Below, piece by piece: positions 19,284 to 27,696 of a DNA stretch of 64,000 nucleotides; the first letter of the stretch is position 1, and each line of letters begins with the position of its first letter. Under the pieces are notes generated by a model that was not told where the DNA came from, did no database searches, and saw only the letters and a list, made by a program, of their open reading frames with translations. The stretch is taken from NCBI RefSeq assembly GCF_000384255.1, contig NZ_KB913035.1, forward strand, positions 1,848,808 through 1,912,807, given 5' to 3'. A program made the translations under genes and the position numbers. This DNA is from Methylotenera mobilis 13 (GTDB taxonomy: Bacteria; Pseudomonadota; Gammaproteobacteria; Burkholderiales; Methylophilaceae).

Positions 19284-20286
19284 ATGTCAGAAGAACAACG
19301 TCGTCAGCTCCAGCAGCAGCTCTGGAATATCGCCAATACCCTACGCGGCAAGATGAATGCCGATGAGTTCAGGGATTACATTCTAGGTTTCATCTTTTAC
19401 AAATACCTCTCTGAGAAAATCCAGCGCTTCGGCGACTCAGTACTGGAAGCGGATGGATTAATGTTTGCTGTACTCAATGAAAACACACCTGAGGGTGCGG
19501 CACTGGTAGATGCAGTGCATGGCAGCAATCAGCGAAGTGGGATACTTTTTAAAGCCCTCCGAGTTATTCCATGCCGTTGCCATGAAAGGCAGCAATCAGC
19601 TTGATACTGGCAATGCTGGTGACAGCCATAACTTTATTCTGGGTGACCTGACCCGTATCCTTAAAAACATTGAACAAAGCACACTGGGTACTGACAGTGC
19701 GGATGATTTCAGCAACCTGTTTGAAGACCTGGATCTCACCTCATCCAAACTGGGTGCCACAGAAAAGGCTAAAAATGACCTCGTGGCGAAAGTGCTGGTA
19801 TATCTGGACAAGATTGACTTCAATCTATCAGACTCAAACGCGGATGTGCTGGGCGATGCCTATGAATACCTGATTGGAGAGTTTGCCTCTGGTGCCGGTA
19901 AAAAAGCCGATGAGTTCTATACGCCGCAACCAGTTTCTAGCTTATTAGCCAAGTTGGTCACCAGTACCAACAAAAACCTCAAAAGCGTTTACGACCCCAC
20001 ATGCGGCAGCGGATCACTCTTGTTAAGGGTAAAGCGTGAAGCCAATCAGGTGGATAAGATCTACGGACAGGAACTCAATCGTACCACTTACAACCTGGCA
20101 CGCATGAACATGATTTTGCATGACGTGCATTACGCAGACTTCGATATACGCCAGGAAGATACCCTGGAACATCCGCAGCATCGTGATTTACGCTTTGATG
20201 CAATTGTGGCGAATCCACCGTTCTCAGCACAGTGGAGCGCCAGCCAGCTGCACATGAGTGATGACCGCTTTAGCGTCTACCGTTAG
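19284..20286 (+). pseudogene. hsdM: Decayed type I restriction-modification methyltransferase
   Basis: The amino end QQQLWNIANTLRGKMNADEF and YILGFIFYKYLSEKI is typical HsdM. Near 19530-19550 the frame shifts by one base: GILFKALR in the first frame versus VGYFLKPSELFHAVA in the second. The methylase core follows with DEFYTPQPVSSLLAKL, the SAM motif YDPTCGSGSLLLRV and the catalytic NPPF, and the frame then stops at DDRFSVYR. The roughly 150-200 carboxy-terminal residues are missing and no hsdS or hsdR is present. A TATAAT box at 19250 may be the old promoter. The pieces cannot make an active enzyme. Confidence 0.9.
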
Positions 20287-20336
20287 ACGAAGGAAAGACT
20301 GTAGGATTATGCAATAAAAATCCGGATCTTGGGTTA

Positions 20337-20603
20337 ATGTATTTACCTGGAAAGGACGGCCAGCTTCCACCAAAAGTAACTAAAGTCGTTCCTTACGATA
20401 AACCTGAAACCACTGGTCTAGTAAGAGCCTTCGAGTTATATGGCGATGAAGCAGCAGATCTTTTGGATTATTTGCTTGAATACGGTGCTGTAGACTTTGC
20501 AGTCCGATCTGATTGTCCTGAAAGTTCTGATTATCGCCCAGGTTGGAGCACCTTTAATTTCCAAGCTCGCGGACTTGAACGAGCATTGAAGCGACTTAAA
20601 TAA
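20337..20603 (+). CDS. Unknown small protein, possibly the tail of a truncated gene
   Basis: The open frame gives 88 residues from ATG 20337 (MYLPGKDGQLPPK). In-frame codons without a stop extend about 50 bases further upstream to the hsdM break, reading GLCNKNPDLG. That suggests this may be the carboxy end of another gene fused to the hsdM truncation point. The end FQARGLERALKRLK is basic and helical. No family is recognised. It could be real or debris. Confidence 0.4.
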   Translation: MYLPGKDGQLPPKVTKVVPYDKPETTGLVRAFELYGDEAADLLDYLLEYGAVDFAVRSDCPESSDYRPGWSTFNFQARGLERALKRLK

Positions 20604-20649
20604 AAAAATATAAACATAACAATTCACTACGTACTTAAGAAAACATCAA

Positions 20650-20892
20650 ATGAAATTGTTAATAGCCTCACTCCTAGCCATCAGCCCAACCATCGTATTT
20701 GCAGATCCGATCATGAACCATTTCCATAAGCCTGCCGATGAAAAACGGTCAGTTGATGTCCTCACATAACATCAGTATTTGCCTTGGTTAGAAGCCAAAA
20801 GCTCAGAAGCACCTTCATTCCTGAACCTTGCACCAGAAGGTTATTTATCTAGTGAACCTGCTCCTAAAATATTAATTAAATCTTTTATTTAA
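20650..20892 (+). pseudogene. Small exported-protein gene with an in-frame stop
   Basis: MKLLIASLLAISPTIVFADP is a clear signal peptide with an Ala-x-Ala-like cleavage site. The frame meets TAA at codon 40 (20767-20769) but continues without another stop for 40 more codons (HQYLPWLEAKSSEAPSFLNL, then on to KSFI and TAA). That pattern suggests an 80-residue periplasmic protein gene broken by one nonsense change, or a 39-residue exported peptide. No family is recognised. Confidence 0.4.
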
Positions 20893-20915
20893 ATATTCTT
20901 TATCTATCCATACAA

Positions 20916-20930
20916 TTATTGTTACAATAA
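20916..20930. promoter_or_regulatory. Palindrome directly in front of umuD-like gene
   Basis: TTATTGTTACAATAA is a perfect palindrome of 7-bp arms around one base, ending 4 bp before the ATG. It is not a classic CTGT-N8-ACAG LexA box. It would block translation initiation or transcription if bound, perhaps by the long UmuD-like protein itself. Confidence 0.45.
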
Positions 20931-20934
20931 ATGC

Positions 20935-21600
20935 ATGGATGAAGACACCAAATTATTTCCCAAGCCTAAACGTAATATCAAAAAGGTATTGGGACGCCGA
21001 ATCGGTACAGGTAAATTCAAAGAATCTACCTCTGTTCTTCGTGTACCAGATAGCCAAAAGCCCATCATTCTCAGCTTCTTGGATGCTTATGAAAAGAAGC
21101 TCAAATCCAATACTTATTTGGACGAAAGCTTTTACACCAAGCTAGAAGATTTCCATATTGTTTTTAATGATGAGCCACTCACGCTTCCAATAGGTGGTGC
21201 CAAGCTTGATGCGGGCTTCGGCAATATGATTGAAGACTGGATGGAAGGCGAGCTAGAGATTAAGGATTACTTAATGGATGACAAAGAAATGTCATTCTTT
21301 AAAATCATCGGTGGTTTATCTATGATACTTGCTGGGTTAGCACCCGGCACTGTCGCCGTAGTTGATCGATCTAAAAAAGCTCAACCTGGCGATATTGTGA
21401 TGGCTGAATTAAACGGAAAGGAAACTGTTAAGTATTTGGGTAAAACAAAAGACGGTCACTACCAATTAATCCCACATTCAACAGAGGACTTCCCTACGGT
21501 CACCATTACTGAATTTGATGACTTCCGAGTGGTAGGGGTAATAAATACATGGTTCAATCGACGCAACAAAAAGAACAACCCGTTCGCCAAATTGCGTTAG
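20935..21600 (+). CDS. UmuD-like S24 peptidase with long amino-terminal extension
   Basis: The 221-residue protein ends in a UmuD/LexA S24 domain. DAGFGNM (near residue 92) resembles the Ala/Cys-Gly self-cleavage site. The nucleophile serine sits in GGLSMILAG and the catalytic lysine in ETVKYLG, with VVDRSKKAQPGDIVMAELNG between them. The protein is about 80 residues longer than UmuD. The extra part (TSVLRVPDSQKPIILSFLD) looks like a strand-helix segment of ribbon-helix-helix type. Acinetobacter UmuDAb is a comparable long UmuD that acts as a repressor (known for that protein). The partner umuC is broken. Confidence 0.82.
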   Translation: MDEDTKLFPKPKRNIKKVLGRRIGTGKFKESTSVLRVPDSQKPIILSFLDAYEKKLKSNTYLDESFYTKLEDFHIVFNDEPLTLPIGGAKLDAGFGNMIEDWMEGELEIKDYLMDDKEMSFFKIIGGLSMILAGLAPGTVAVVDRSKKAQPGDIVMAELNGKETVKYLGKTKDGHYQLIPHSTEDFPTVTITEFDDFRVVGVINTWFNRRNKKNNPFAKLR

Positions 21601-22797
21601 TCGATCCCAAAAATTTACTGTGAATCCGACGCGTACATAACATTTTCTTAAGAGGAAAGCCGCTTGTAGTCCTTAGTAATAACGATGGCTGCCCAGTCTC
21701 ACGTAGCGATGAAGCAAAAGCATTAGGTGTGGCCATGGCAGGCGCTTGGTTTAAGTACAAAGACCTTGCCAAGAAACATGGCAGTATTACGAAGATTTAG
21801 TCCTGATCAGGAAATCTACTCTATTGATGAATGTTTTTTGGATCTAACAGCGTTTAAACGCATCAACCTAACTGACTATGGCCATGACATCTGCAGAACA
21901 GTTTTAAAAGGACTAGGGCTTCCTGTACGCGTTGGAATAGGCTCTACAAAGACACTTGCAAAGCTTGCCAACCATTGCGCTAAGAAACGTCCTGAGTTTA
22001 ATGGTGTTTGTAACTTCAACGCTATGTCTCCTGAAGAAGTTAATCTAGTTATGTCTGAAACGGAAATTGGCGATTTATGGGGTGTTGGTCGTCGTCTTGC
22101 ACCTCAATTAATTGAATTAGGCATTTGTAACGTATTGGACTTGAAAAATGCTGATCCCAATCGGCTGAGGGAACAGTTTAGTGTTGTGATGGAAAAAGCC
22201 ATACGTGAACTGAATGGCGTGATGTGCATTGAGATGGAAGAAGTTCCGCCACCCAAACAACAAATTATGAGCTCCAAAAGCTTTGGCCGGCCTATTACTG
22301 AATTGGTACAAATCTCAGAGGCAGTTACGGCTTATATGTGCCGTGCAGCTGAAAAACTACGTTCACAAAAATCCGCAGCTGGTAGCGTACATGTGTTCTT
22401 GCGAACTAGTGAATTTAAGCCAGACCAGCCGTATTACTCCAATGCCGTTACCATACCACTGCCAACTGCTACTGATGATTCAAGGCGCCTGGTGAATGTA
22501 GCTTTATGGGCATTAAAGAAGATTTATCGACCTGGTTTTAACTATTCCAAAGCTGGAGTTATGTTGGGAGAGATTGTACCGTTAGAAGGCGTGCAAACCG
22601 ACCTATTCAGCCAAGCGCAGTCAAACCCAAAATCTGACAAATTGATGGCCGCTATGGATGCAATCAATAAAAAATGGGGAAGATCAGCAATCAAGGTGGC
22701 CAGTGAAGGTTTTGCGAAACCTTGGGCTATGCGGCAATCAAATAAGAGCCCCTGCTGGACTACTAAGTGGAAAGATTTGCCGGTGATTGAAGATTAA
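21549..22797 (+). pseudogene. umuC: Decayed Y-family polymerase subunit gene
   Basis: The original ATG is probably at 21549, overlapping umuD, because that frame reads QPVRQIALVDPKNF, a corrupted ALVDCNNFY. The frame then breaks, resumes as GKPLVVLSNNDGCPVSRSDEAKALGV in another frame, ends at TAG near 21800, and resumes again as LRRFSPDQEIYSIDECFLDL with about 18 residues missing. From there 340 codons are intact to the little-finger and UmuC tail (FGRPITEL, SAAGSVHVFLRTS, KAGVMLGEIV). With at least two frame changes and a lost active-site segment, it cannot make polymerase V. Confidence 0.88.
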
Positions 22798-23347
22798 AGT
22801 ATATATTTTTATAAATGGTAAGTAAGAGAATGAACAATATGAAAAGTGCAAAATATCTCTTCAAATGCACCTTATAATTTTTTATATCATATAAATAATG
22901 TTAAGACTGCGTATTCTTACCCAAAAGAGCCACTTATTACAGTCGCAAAAAAGCCACCTAAAATAGTCTGAAAAGACCATCGATAATTACATAAAGCAGG
23001 CGTCGACCAGTTTCATTAAATTGATCACCTAATTTCTAAATGAAGTGCTCGCCAAAGTCGACTTGGTTGCTCACACTGTTTTTTTAATGATGAATATTGT
23101 TAACTATTGCCAAATGCTCATACAACTCCTGCCTAAAGTATAAGTTCATTGAATTGTATGAATCATAAAATTGCATTTATATTGCATAGATGCGGCACAA
23201 TTAGAAAAGGCCACAAACTTTACACGGCATTAACCAACTCTGAGGACCAGGTGTGGTAAGTAAGATTTATGGCCTATCTAAATTATAAAGTAAAGATTAC
23301 ATTGATTTTCCAATGTTACTTTCAGTATTAAATAACAAATATTTCAA
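22798..23347. other. Gene-free stretch with IS21-type end remnant
   Basis: No convincing gene lies here. At 22921-22960 CAAAAGAGCCACTTATTA and AAAAAAGCCACCT are repeated motifs that match, in inverse orientation, motifs at 49155-49192. Multiple terminal repeats of this kind occur at IS21-family ends. The rest is AT-rich with no clear promoter or RNA. Confidence 0.5.
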
Positions 23348-25000
23348 TTACCCTGCACAGCAAGACAACTGTTTAACATCCTTAAAGAAGGTCAAAGCAC
23401 ATAGCTTCAGTCCTTCCACCATCGTTAGGTATGGGAATAATTCTTGGCTTATGCCTTGTACAGTCATGCGATGACGGATTGCAAGCACCGCTGTTTGAAT
23501 CATTTCACTTGCTTCTGCCGCTAATATCTGCACACCAACAATGCGGCCAGTTTCTTGTTCAGCGACGATTTTAATAAATCCCGTGGTTTCAAAGTTAGCC
23601 AGTGCACGTGGCACATTTTCTAGGCCTAATTTGCGGCTTTCAACCTGTAAACCCTGTGCTTGCGCCTGTTGTTCTGTCAGGCCTACAGTCGCCACCTGTG
23701 GGTCGGTAAAAATCACCGCAGGCATAGCCGCAAGATCTAATGTGGCTTCATTCCCTGTCATATTGCGCGCCGCTGTTTTCCCAGAGGCCGCGGCTACATA
23801 GACGTATTGCGGTAATGCGGTGCAGTCACCTGCGGCAAAGATATTCGGTAATGAAGAGCGCATCTGTGCATCGACAATGATTTCACCCTGTGAGGTCATA
23901 TTCAATTCAATATTTTCTAAGCCAAGATCTCTCGTATTGGGTGTGCGCCCAGCTGCAACAAGCAGCTGATGGCCTCTTATCGTCTCGTCACCCACAGTCA
24001 AATGAAACAAATTGTCTTCATGCTTAACATGATTAACAATCGCGTGTGACATGACGACCATCCCTTCAGCAACTAGTGCTTGTTGCAAGCCGTCTGCAAT
24101 GTCTGGGTCTTCTTTAGAGAGCAGAGTTGAACGGGCAAGCATGGTTACTTTAGCGCCTAGTCGTAAAAATGCCTGTGCAATCTCAACCGCCACTACGGAT
24201 GCCCCCAACACAATCAGATGTTGAGGTATTTCTGTGGCGATAAGTGCCGTGGTAGACGTCCAGTAAGGCTTATCCGCTAAGCCAGCAATTGGAGGTAACG
24301 CTGGGCTACGCCCTGTGGCGATTAGAAAGCGATCTGCTGTCATTATTTGCTTAGCGCCGTCTTCTTTTGTAACAATGACAGTATTGGCGTCTTTGAAACG
24401 TGCACGTCCTTTGACCAGATTAATCTCGGGATTACTCTCAAGAATAGATTCATACTTCTCATGACGCAGTGCATCAACCCTTGCCTGTTGCTGTGTGACC
24501 AGTTTTTCACGGTCAATGCCAGGTGTGTGTGTTTCAATGCCAGAGAACGGATGATGTGCTTGTTGGTGCGCCATTTGTGCAGCACGAATCATGATTTTGG
24601 AGGGTACACAGCCTACATTGACGCAAGTACCCCCAATCGTGCCAGCTTCAATCATGGTGACTTGAGCGCCCAGATCTTTTGCTTCCAGTGCTGCTGCAAA
24701 TGCGGCGGATCCACTACCGATGATGACGATATTGAGTGGCTTATTATGTGATTTTACTGTTACTGGTAAAGCTGGTGATTGCGTGTCATCCAATTGAGCA
24801 CTATAGCCAGTAGCTTGGACGGTTTTGATCAATGTTTCAATATTAAGATCCGTTTCAGGTTTTACTGTTATTTGTGCTAATTTTTCAGCATAAGATACTG
24901 AGACTTTATCCACCCCTGCTACTTTTGTTAAAGCGGCTTCAAGGGTACCTGCACAGTGATCACAGGTCATTCCACTAATGTTGAGATTGATTGTATTCAT
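23348..25000 (-). CDS. merA: Mercuric reductase
   Basis: The 550-residue flavoprotein has an amino-terminal heavy-metal-associated domain (GMTCDHCAGTLEAAL) followed by the disulfide oxidoreductase core. FAD binding is IIGSGSAAFAAALEAKDLGA, the redox cysteines are in GGTCVNVGCVPSKIMIRAA, and the dimerisation domain ends in the Hg-binding cysteine pair LSCCAG. It reduces Hg(II) to volatile Hg(0) with NADPH. It is the last gene of merT-merP-merA, 1 bp after merP. Confidence 0.97.
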   Translation of the reverse strand: MNTINLNISGMTCDHCAGTLEAALTKVAGVDKVSVSYAEKLAQITVKPETDLNIETLIKTVQATGYSAQLDDTQSPALPVTVKSHNKPLNIVIIGSGSAAFAAALEAKDLGAQVTMIEAGTIGGTCVNVGCVPSKIMIRAAQMAHQQAHHPFSGIETHTPGIDREKLVTQQQARVDALRHEKYESILESNPEINLVKGRARFKDANTVIVTKEDGAKQIMTADRFLIATGRSPALPPIAGLADKPYWTSTTALIATEIPQHLIVLGASVVAVEIAQAFLRLGAKVTMLARSTLLSKEDPDIADGLQQALVAEGMVVMSHAIVNHVKHEDNLFHLTVGDETIRGHQLLVAAGRTPNTRDLGLENIELNMTSQGEIIVDAQMRSSLPNIFAAGDCTALPQYVYVAAASGKTAARNMTGNEATLDLAAMPAVIFTDPQVATVGLTEQQAQAQGLQVESRKLGLENVPRALANFETTGFIKIVAEQETGRIVGVQILAAEASEMIQTAVLAIRHRMTVQGISQELFPYLTMVEGLKLCALTFFKDVKQLSCCAG

Positions 25001-25001
25001 A

Positions 25002-25310
25002 TTAAGGCGTCTTTTTTAATGATGTGTTTTTTATTTTAGAGGGGTAACCAGCATTCGCTGTGGCATCGGTAAGCTTTTGCAAGGTAGTTTGGGTATCATC
25101 GAAGCGAACAACTGCTTGCTTATGTTTAAAGTCGGTTGTGACCTGTTGCACACCCTTCACTTTACTAAGCGCTTTCTTGACAGTGATAGGGCAGGAAGAA
25201 CATGTCATGCCAGCAACCTCAAGCGTCACGTTCTGAATTGCCGCATATGCAAAGATTGAAGTGCTCAACGCGGTCACAAATGAGGTAGTTAAAATAATGG
25301 ATTTCAACAT
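25002..25310 (-). CDS. merP: Periplasmic mercury-binding protein MerP
   Basis: From ATG 25310 the 102-residue protein has a signal peptide (MLKSIILTTSFVTALSTSIFAYA) and one heavy-metal-associated domain with the metal motif GMTCSSCPITVKKAL. MerP scavenges Hg(II) in the periplasm and passes it to MerT. A longer reading from 25361 overlaps merT and is rejected. The carboxy tail KNTSLKKTP is basic. It lies between merT and merA in one operon. Confidence 0.95.
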   Translation of the reverse strand: MLKSIILTTSFVTALSTSIFAYAAIQNVTLEVAGMTCSSCPITVKKALSKVKGVQQVTTDFKHKQAVVRFDDTQTTLQKLTDATANAGYPSKIKNTSLKKTP

Positions 25311-25320
25311 GGACAATTTC

Positions 25321-25677
25321 CTATTCAAGTAAAGTAACAAAGTAAGGGTAAAGTAAAGCAATCAACACCAGCGCTGACACTACCAAGAACATTACTCGAT
25401 AGTTTCTATTGGTCTGTGGTTTAGCACACAATGTATTCGGTACACATGCATTTGCAGGTTTAGCTGAGTAGATTTTGCGATAGGCCAAAGCCATGCAGAT
25501 CAAAGCAATGCCGATGAAAATGGGTCTATAGGGTTCAAGCATCGTCAGATTCGATATCCAAGCGCCGCCAACACCTAAGCTGATTAAAATCAGCGGTCCT
25601 AAACAACAAGCGGAAGCTGCAATCGCGGCTATTGCACCGCCAATGAGCGTGGTATTCGCTAGTTTATCTTGTGCCAT
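25321..25677 (-). CDS. merT: Mercuric ion transporter MerT
   Basis: The 118-residue inner-membrane protein has three hydrophobic helices. The first carries the vicinal cysteine pair ASACCLGPLILISLGVGG, and a cytoplasmic loop has ANACVPNTLC. It moves Hg(II) from MerP into the cytoplasm for MerA. It is the first gene after the mer promoter, which lies about 30 bp upstream. Confidence 0.95.
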   Translation of the reverse strand: MAQDKLANTTLIGGAIAAIAASACCLGPLILISLGVGGAWISNLTMLEPYRPIFIGIALICMALAYRKIYSAKPANACVPNTLCAKPQTNRNYRVMFLVVSALVLIALLYPYFVTLLE

Positions 25678-25706
25678 AAAATCTCCATCTATAGAGTTAA
25701 AAGCGT

Positions 25707-25738
25707 ACTATAAAGGCTGTACTATAGTACGATGTCAA
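25707..25738 (-). promoter_or_regulatory. mer operator-promoter (MerR-type)
   Basis: Reading towards merT, a -35 TTGACA (25733-25738) and -10 TATAGT (25707-25712) are 20 bases apart. The spacer holds the perfect palindrome GTACTATAGTAC (25719-25730). The over-long spacer and central dyad are hallmarks of MerR-activated promoters. merR is divergent and starts 30 bp away. Confidence 0.85.
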
Positions 25739-25768
25739 TCTGTTTTAAAATTTATTCAAGGTGATGTG

Positions 25769-26167
25769 ATGCAATCAAAACTAACCATCGGCAAAGTGGC
25801 CAAAGCGGCTTCTGTCAATATTGAAACGATCAGGTTTTATCAACGTAAAGGTTTGATAGCCGAGCCTGCTAAAGCCTTAGGTGGCTTTCGTTATTACTCA
25901 GAAAAGTGCATTGAGGAGATACACTTTATTAAACGCGCCCAGGCGATAGGGTTCACGCTTGAGGATATTAAAGAGTTATTAGCCATGGAAGCTTGTGATG
26001 CTTGCCAGCAAACGCATGATGCTTCATTGATAAAATTAAATATGGTGAATGCCAGAATCGCTGAACTTGAACGTATCCGCGAAACGCTTCGAGAACTGAT
26101 TGGAAAATGCGAAAAAGAGAATTACGAAACAGCATGTCCAATCATTGATTCTCTGCACAAGCACTAA
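25769..26167 (+). CDS. merR: MerR mercury-responsive activator
   Basis: From ATG 25769 the 132-residue protein starts with a winged helix-turn-helix (LTIGKVAKAASVNIETIRFYQRKGLI), followed by the dimer coiled coil. Metal cysteines lie in EACDACQQTH and ETACPIID, matching the Cys82/117/126 arrangement of Tn501 MerR in spirit. It represses merTPA without Hg and untwists the promoter with Hg. The upstream codons to 25643 overlap the promoter and are not used. Confidence 0.93.
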   Translation: MQSKLTIGKVAKAASVNIETIRFYQRKGLIAEPAKALGGFRYYSEKCIEEIHFIKRAQAIGFTLEDIKELLAMEACDACQQTHDASLIKLNMVNARIAELERIRETLRELIGKCEKENYETACPIIDSLHKH

Positions 26168-26276
26168 ATAGTTAGCTACATTAATTGGCTGATCGTATAT
26201 CAATATAACCATATACTTCAAGCGATGCACATTGAATATCGTAGACCCTTAGAGCAACAACAATATTGATCTTAGT

Positions 26277-27119
26277 TTATAGGAGATCAAGCGAGAACAA
26301 CTGCTCTCCGGAAATGGAATTTATCAACTCGTTAGGAAGGATTGGCCAAGTCCCGATAGTTTCAATGTATCCGAAGCCATAAGGTGGTCGTTCCAACATG
26401 TCAAGCCTAAGGTGTTGAAGCGTATGAATTGCATCTGTGTAGTATGTTAGATGCAATTCCAGCGAGAAATAGTGGCTAAAAAAATGATCTAATTGCTTGT
26501 CAGCTATCGATTCGAGTATTTCTCGAAACCGCCAATTATGGGAGGGCTCAGTCTGCAAGTACAACAGCCAGACCAAAGCCATGGCCGACAGATTGTCCAT
26601 TCTCCTCAATGACAGCATCAAACAGCGATCAAAGATTTGTTCCCGACCATATTTTTCGATCAACTTGGTAATTTCTACAACAGAGTCAGGATTAATTCTA
26701 ACTAGGCCATAAGCTTGTAGAAGTTGATCTACACGCCTTTGAACAAGACTAGGTGTGGATGTTTGCTCCTGTAGAATAGCCCAAAATTCAGCTTGGTATA
26801 GTGCCTGTGTACCATGAAATAAAGGGAACTGATCAACGGCTGTAACCAGCGAATTCATATCGCGCCAGCGCGGATCTTGCCCTGCAGGTTTTCGGGCGAC
26901 TTTGCGTATCCATTCAAACATTCTTGGCCTGTGGTCAATCGAACGAGAAGGCATGCCATTATCCGTCCAAGCAAACTCATAATCTAAAACATAATCTGAC
27001 CAATTGCAGCGCCGTTTAATTTCTCGATACCAAGCCCACACTCTGGCTTTTTCTGCCCAATGTGTCCTTTGTCCTCCGCGCTTCTTTTTCATGGTGTCAC
27101 TTGAATAGGGGTTCAGCAC
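26277..27119 (-). CDS. Unknown protein, helical, next to IS21 element
   Basis: A GTG at 27119 or ATG at 27092 starts a protein of 280 or 271 residues with no recognised domain. It begins with a basic stretch (MKKKRGGQRTHWAEKARVWAWYREIKRR) and is rich in Trp, Arg and Leu, mostly helical, without signal peptide or membrane segments. A divergent small gene with a putative DNA-binding fold begins 66 bp away. Trp-rich basic amino ends suggest nucleic-acid contact, but that is speculative. The pair may be a mobile-element accessory unit. Confidence 0.6.
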   Translation of the reverse strand: MLNPYSSDTMKKKRGGQRTHWAEKARVWAWYREIKRRCNWSDYVLDYEFAWTDNGMPSRSIDHRPRMFEWIRKVARKPAGQDPRWRDMNSLVTAVDQFPLFHGTQALYQAEFWAILQEQTSTPSLVQRRVDQLLQAYGLVRINPDSVVEITKLIEKYGREQIFDRCLMLSLRRMDNLSAMALVWLLYLQTEPSHNWRFREILESIADKQLDHFFSHYFSLELHLTYYTDAIHTLQHLRLDMLERPPYGFGYIETIGTWPILPNELINSISGEQLFSLDLL

Positions 27120-27184
27120 ATCCTAGAACATTTATGTAAATGCAGTCAAGATTAGCCCTAATTAACTTAATTCAAGGTTCAGCT

Positions 27185-27424
27185 ATGACCCACAACCCTC
27201 TGGCCGATTTGTCGAAGCAGCTAATATTAAGGTTTGGCCCGACTATGGGTGGTCAAGATCTCTATGCGGCACTAGGGTTCAAAACTTACGCTGCTTTTCA
27301 CCGCAGTCAGCAGAGACAAGCATTAGGTGTACACGTTTTTAAATTGCCAGGACGAAGAGGTTGGTTTGCGTTAACCGTTGATATTGCAACATGGCTCATG
27401 AAGCAATCGAACATTCAAAGCTAA
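27185..27424 (+). CDS. Small putative AlpA/excisionase-like protein
   Basis: From ATG 27185 the 79-residue protein MTHNPLADLSKQLILRFGP has GGQDLYAALGFKTYAAFHRSQQ followed by FKLPGRRGWFALTVDIATWL. This resembles the helix-turn-helix plus basic wing of AlpA/excisionase-type proteins (gene choice, residue contact, column of a Trp/Leu end). The match is by eye and weak. It is divergent from the unknown 280-residue gene and ends before a strong hairpin. Confidence 0.5.
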   Translation: MTHNPLADLSKQLILRFGPTMGGQDLYAALGFKTYAAFHRSQQRQALGVHVFKLPGRRGWFALTVDIATWLMKQSNIQS

Positions 27425-27505
27425 ACAATGGGATTCGATGAAATGATGAAAGGAAAACACATGGGACCTTAGTTGCAATCGATTGCGAGATTCCACAAAG
27501 CGCAA

Positions 27506-27535
27506 AAGGCTTGGGTTATGTATGACCCAAGCCTT
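27506..27535 (+). terminator. Strong hairpin, probable terminator
   Basis: AAGGCTTGGGT and ACCCAAGCCTT form a perfect 11-bp stem with an 8-base loop. The following sequence has few T residues on the plus strand. On the minus strand TTTTGCG follows, so it may also protect against transcription in the other direction. Confidence 0.55.
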
Positions 27536-27696
27536 CTGACAAAACATCAAGATCGCACCCTTGAGATTTGAATTGTCTACTCTCCTGTATCGGCTGTCAA
27601 GGTCGACGTCTCGCTTTGTCCATTACCAGAATTTAACCATTCAATTATTTAGCCTGCCTTACTATGCTTGCAGGCGGTTTTTACAGGAGTTTATTC

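Noticed and set aside
21727-22797. Functional 356-residue UmuC
   Set aside because: The apparent start is out of frame with the true amino terminus; motif I and the segment around the second conserved region are missing or in other frames.
23541-24751. Plus-strand open frames opposite merA
   Set aside because: They are shadows of the well-conserved merA gene with no matching family or start signal.
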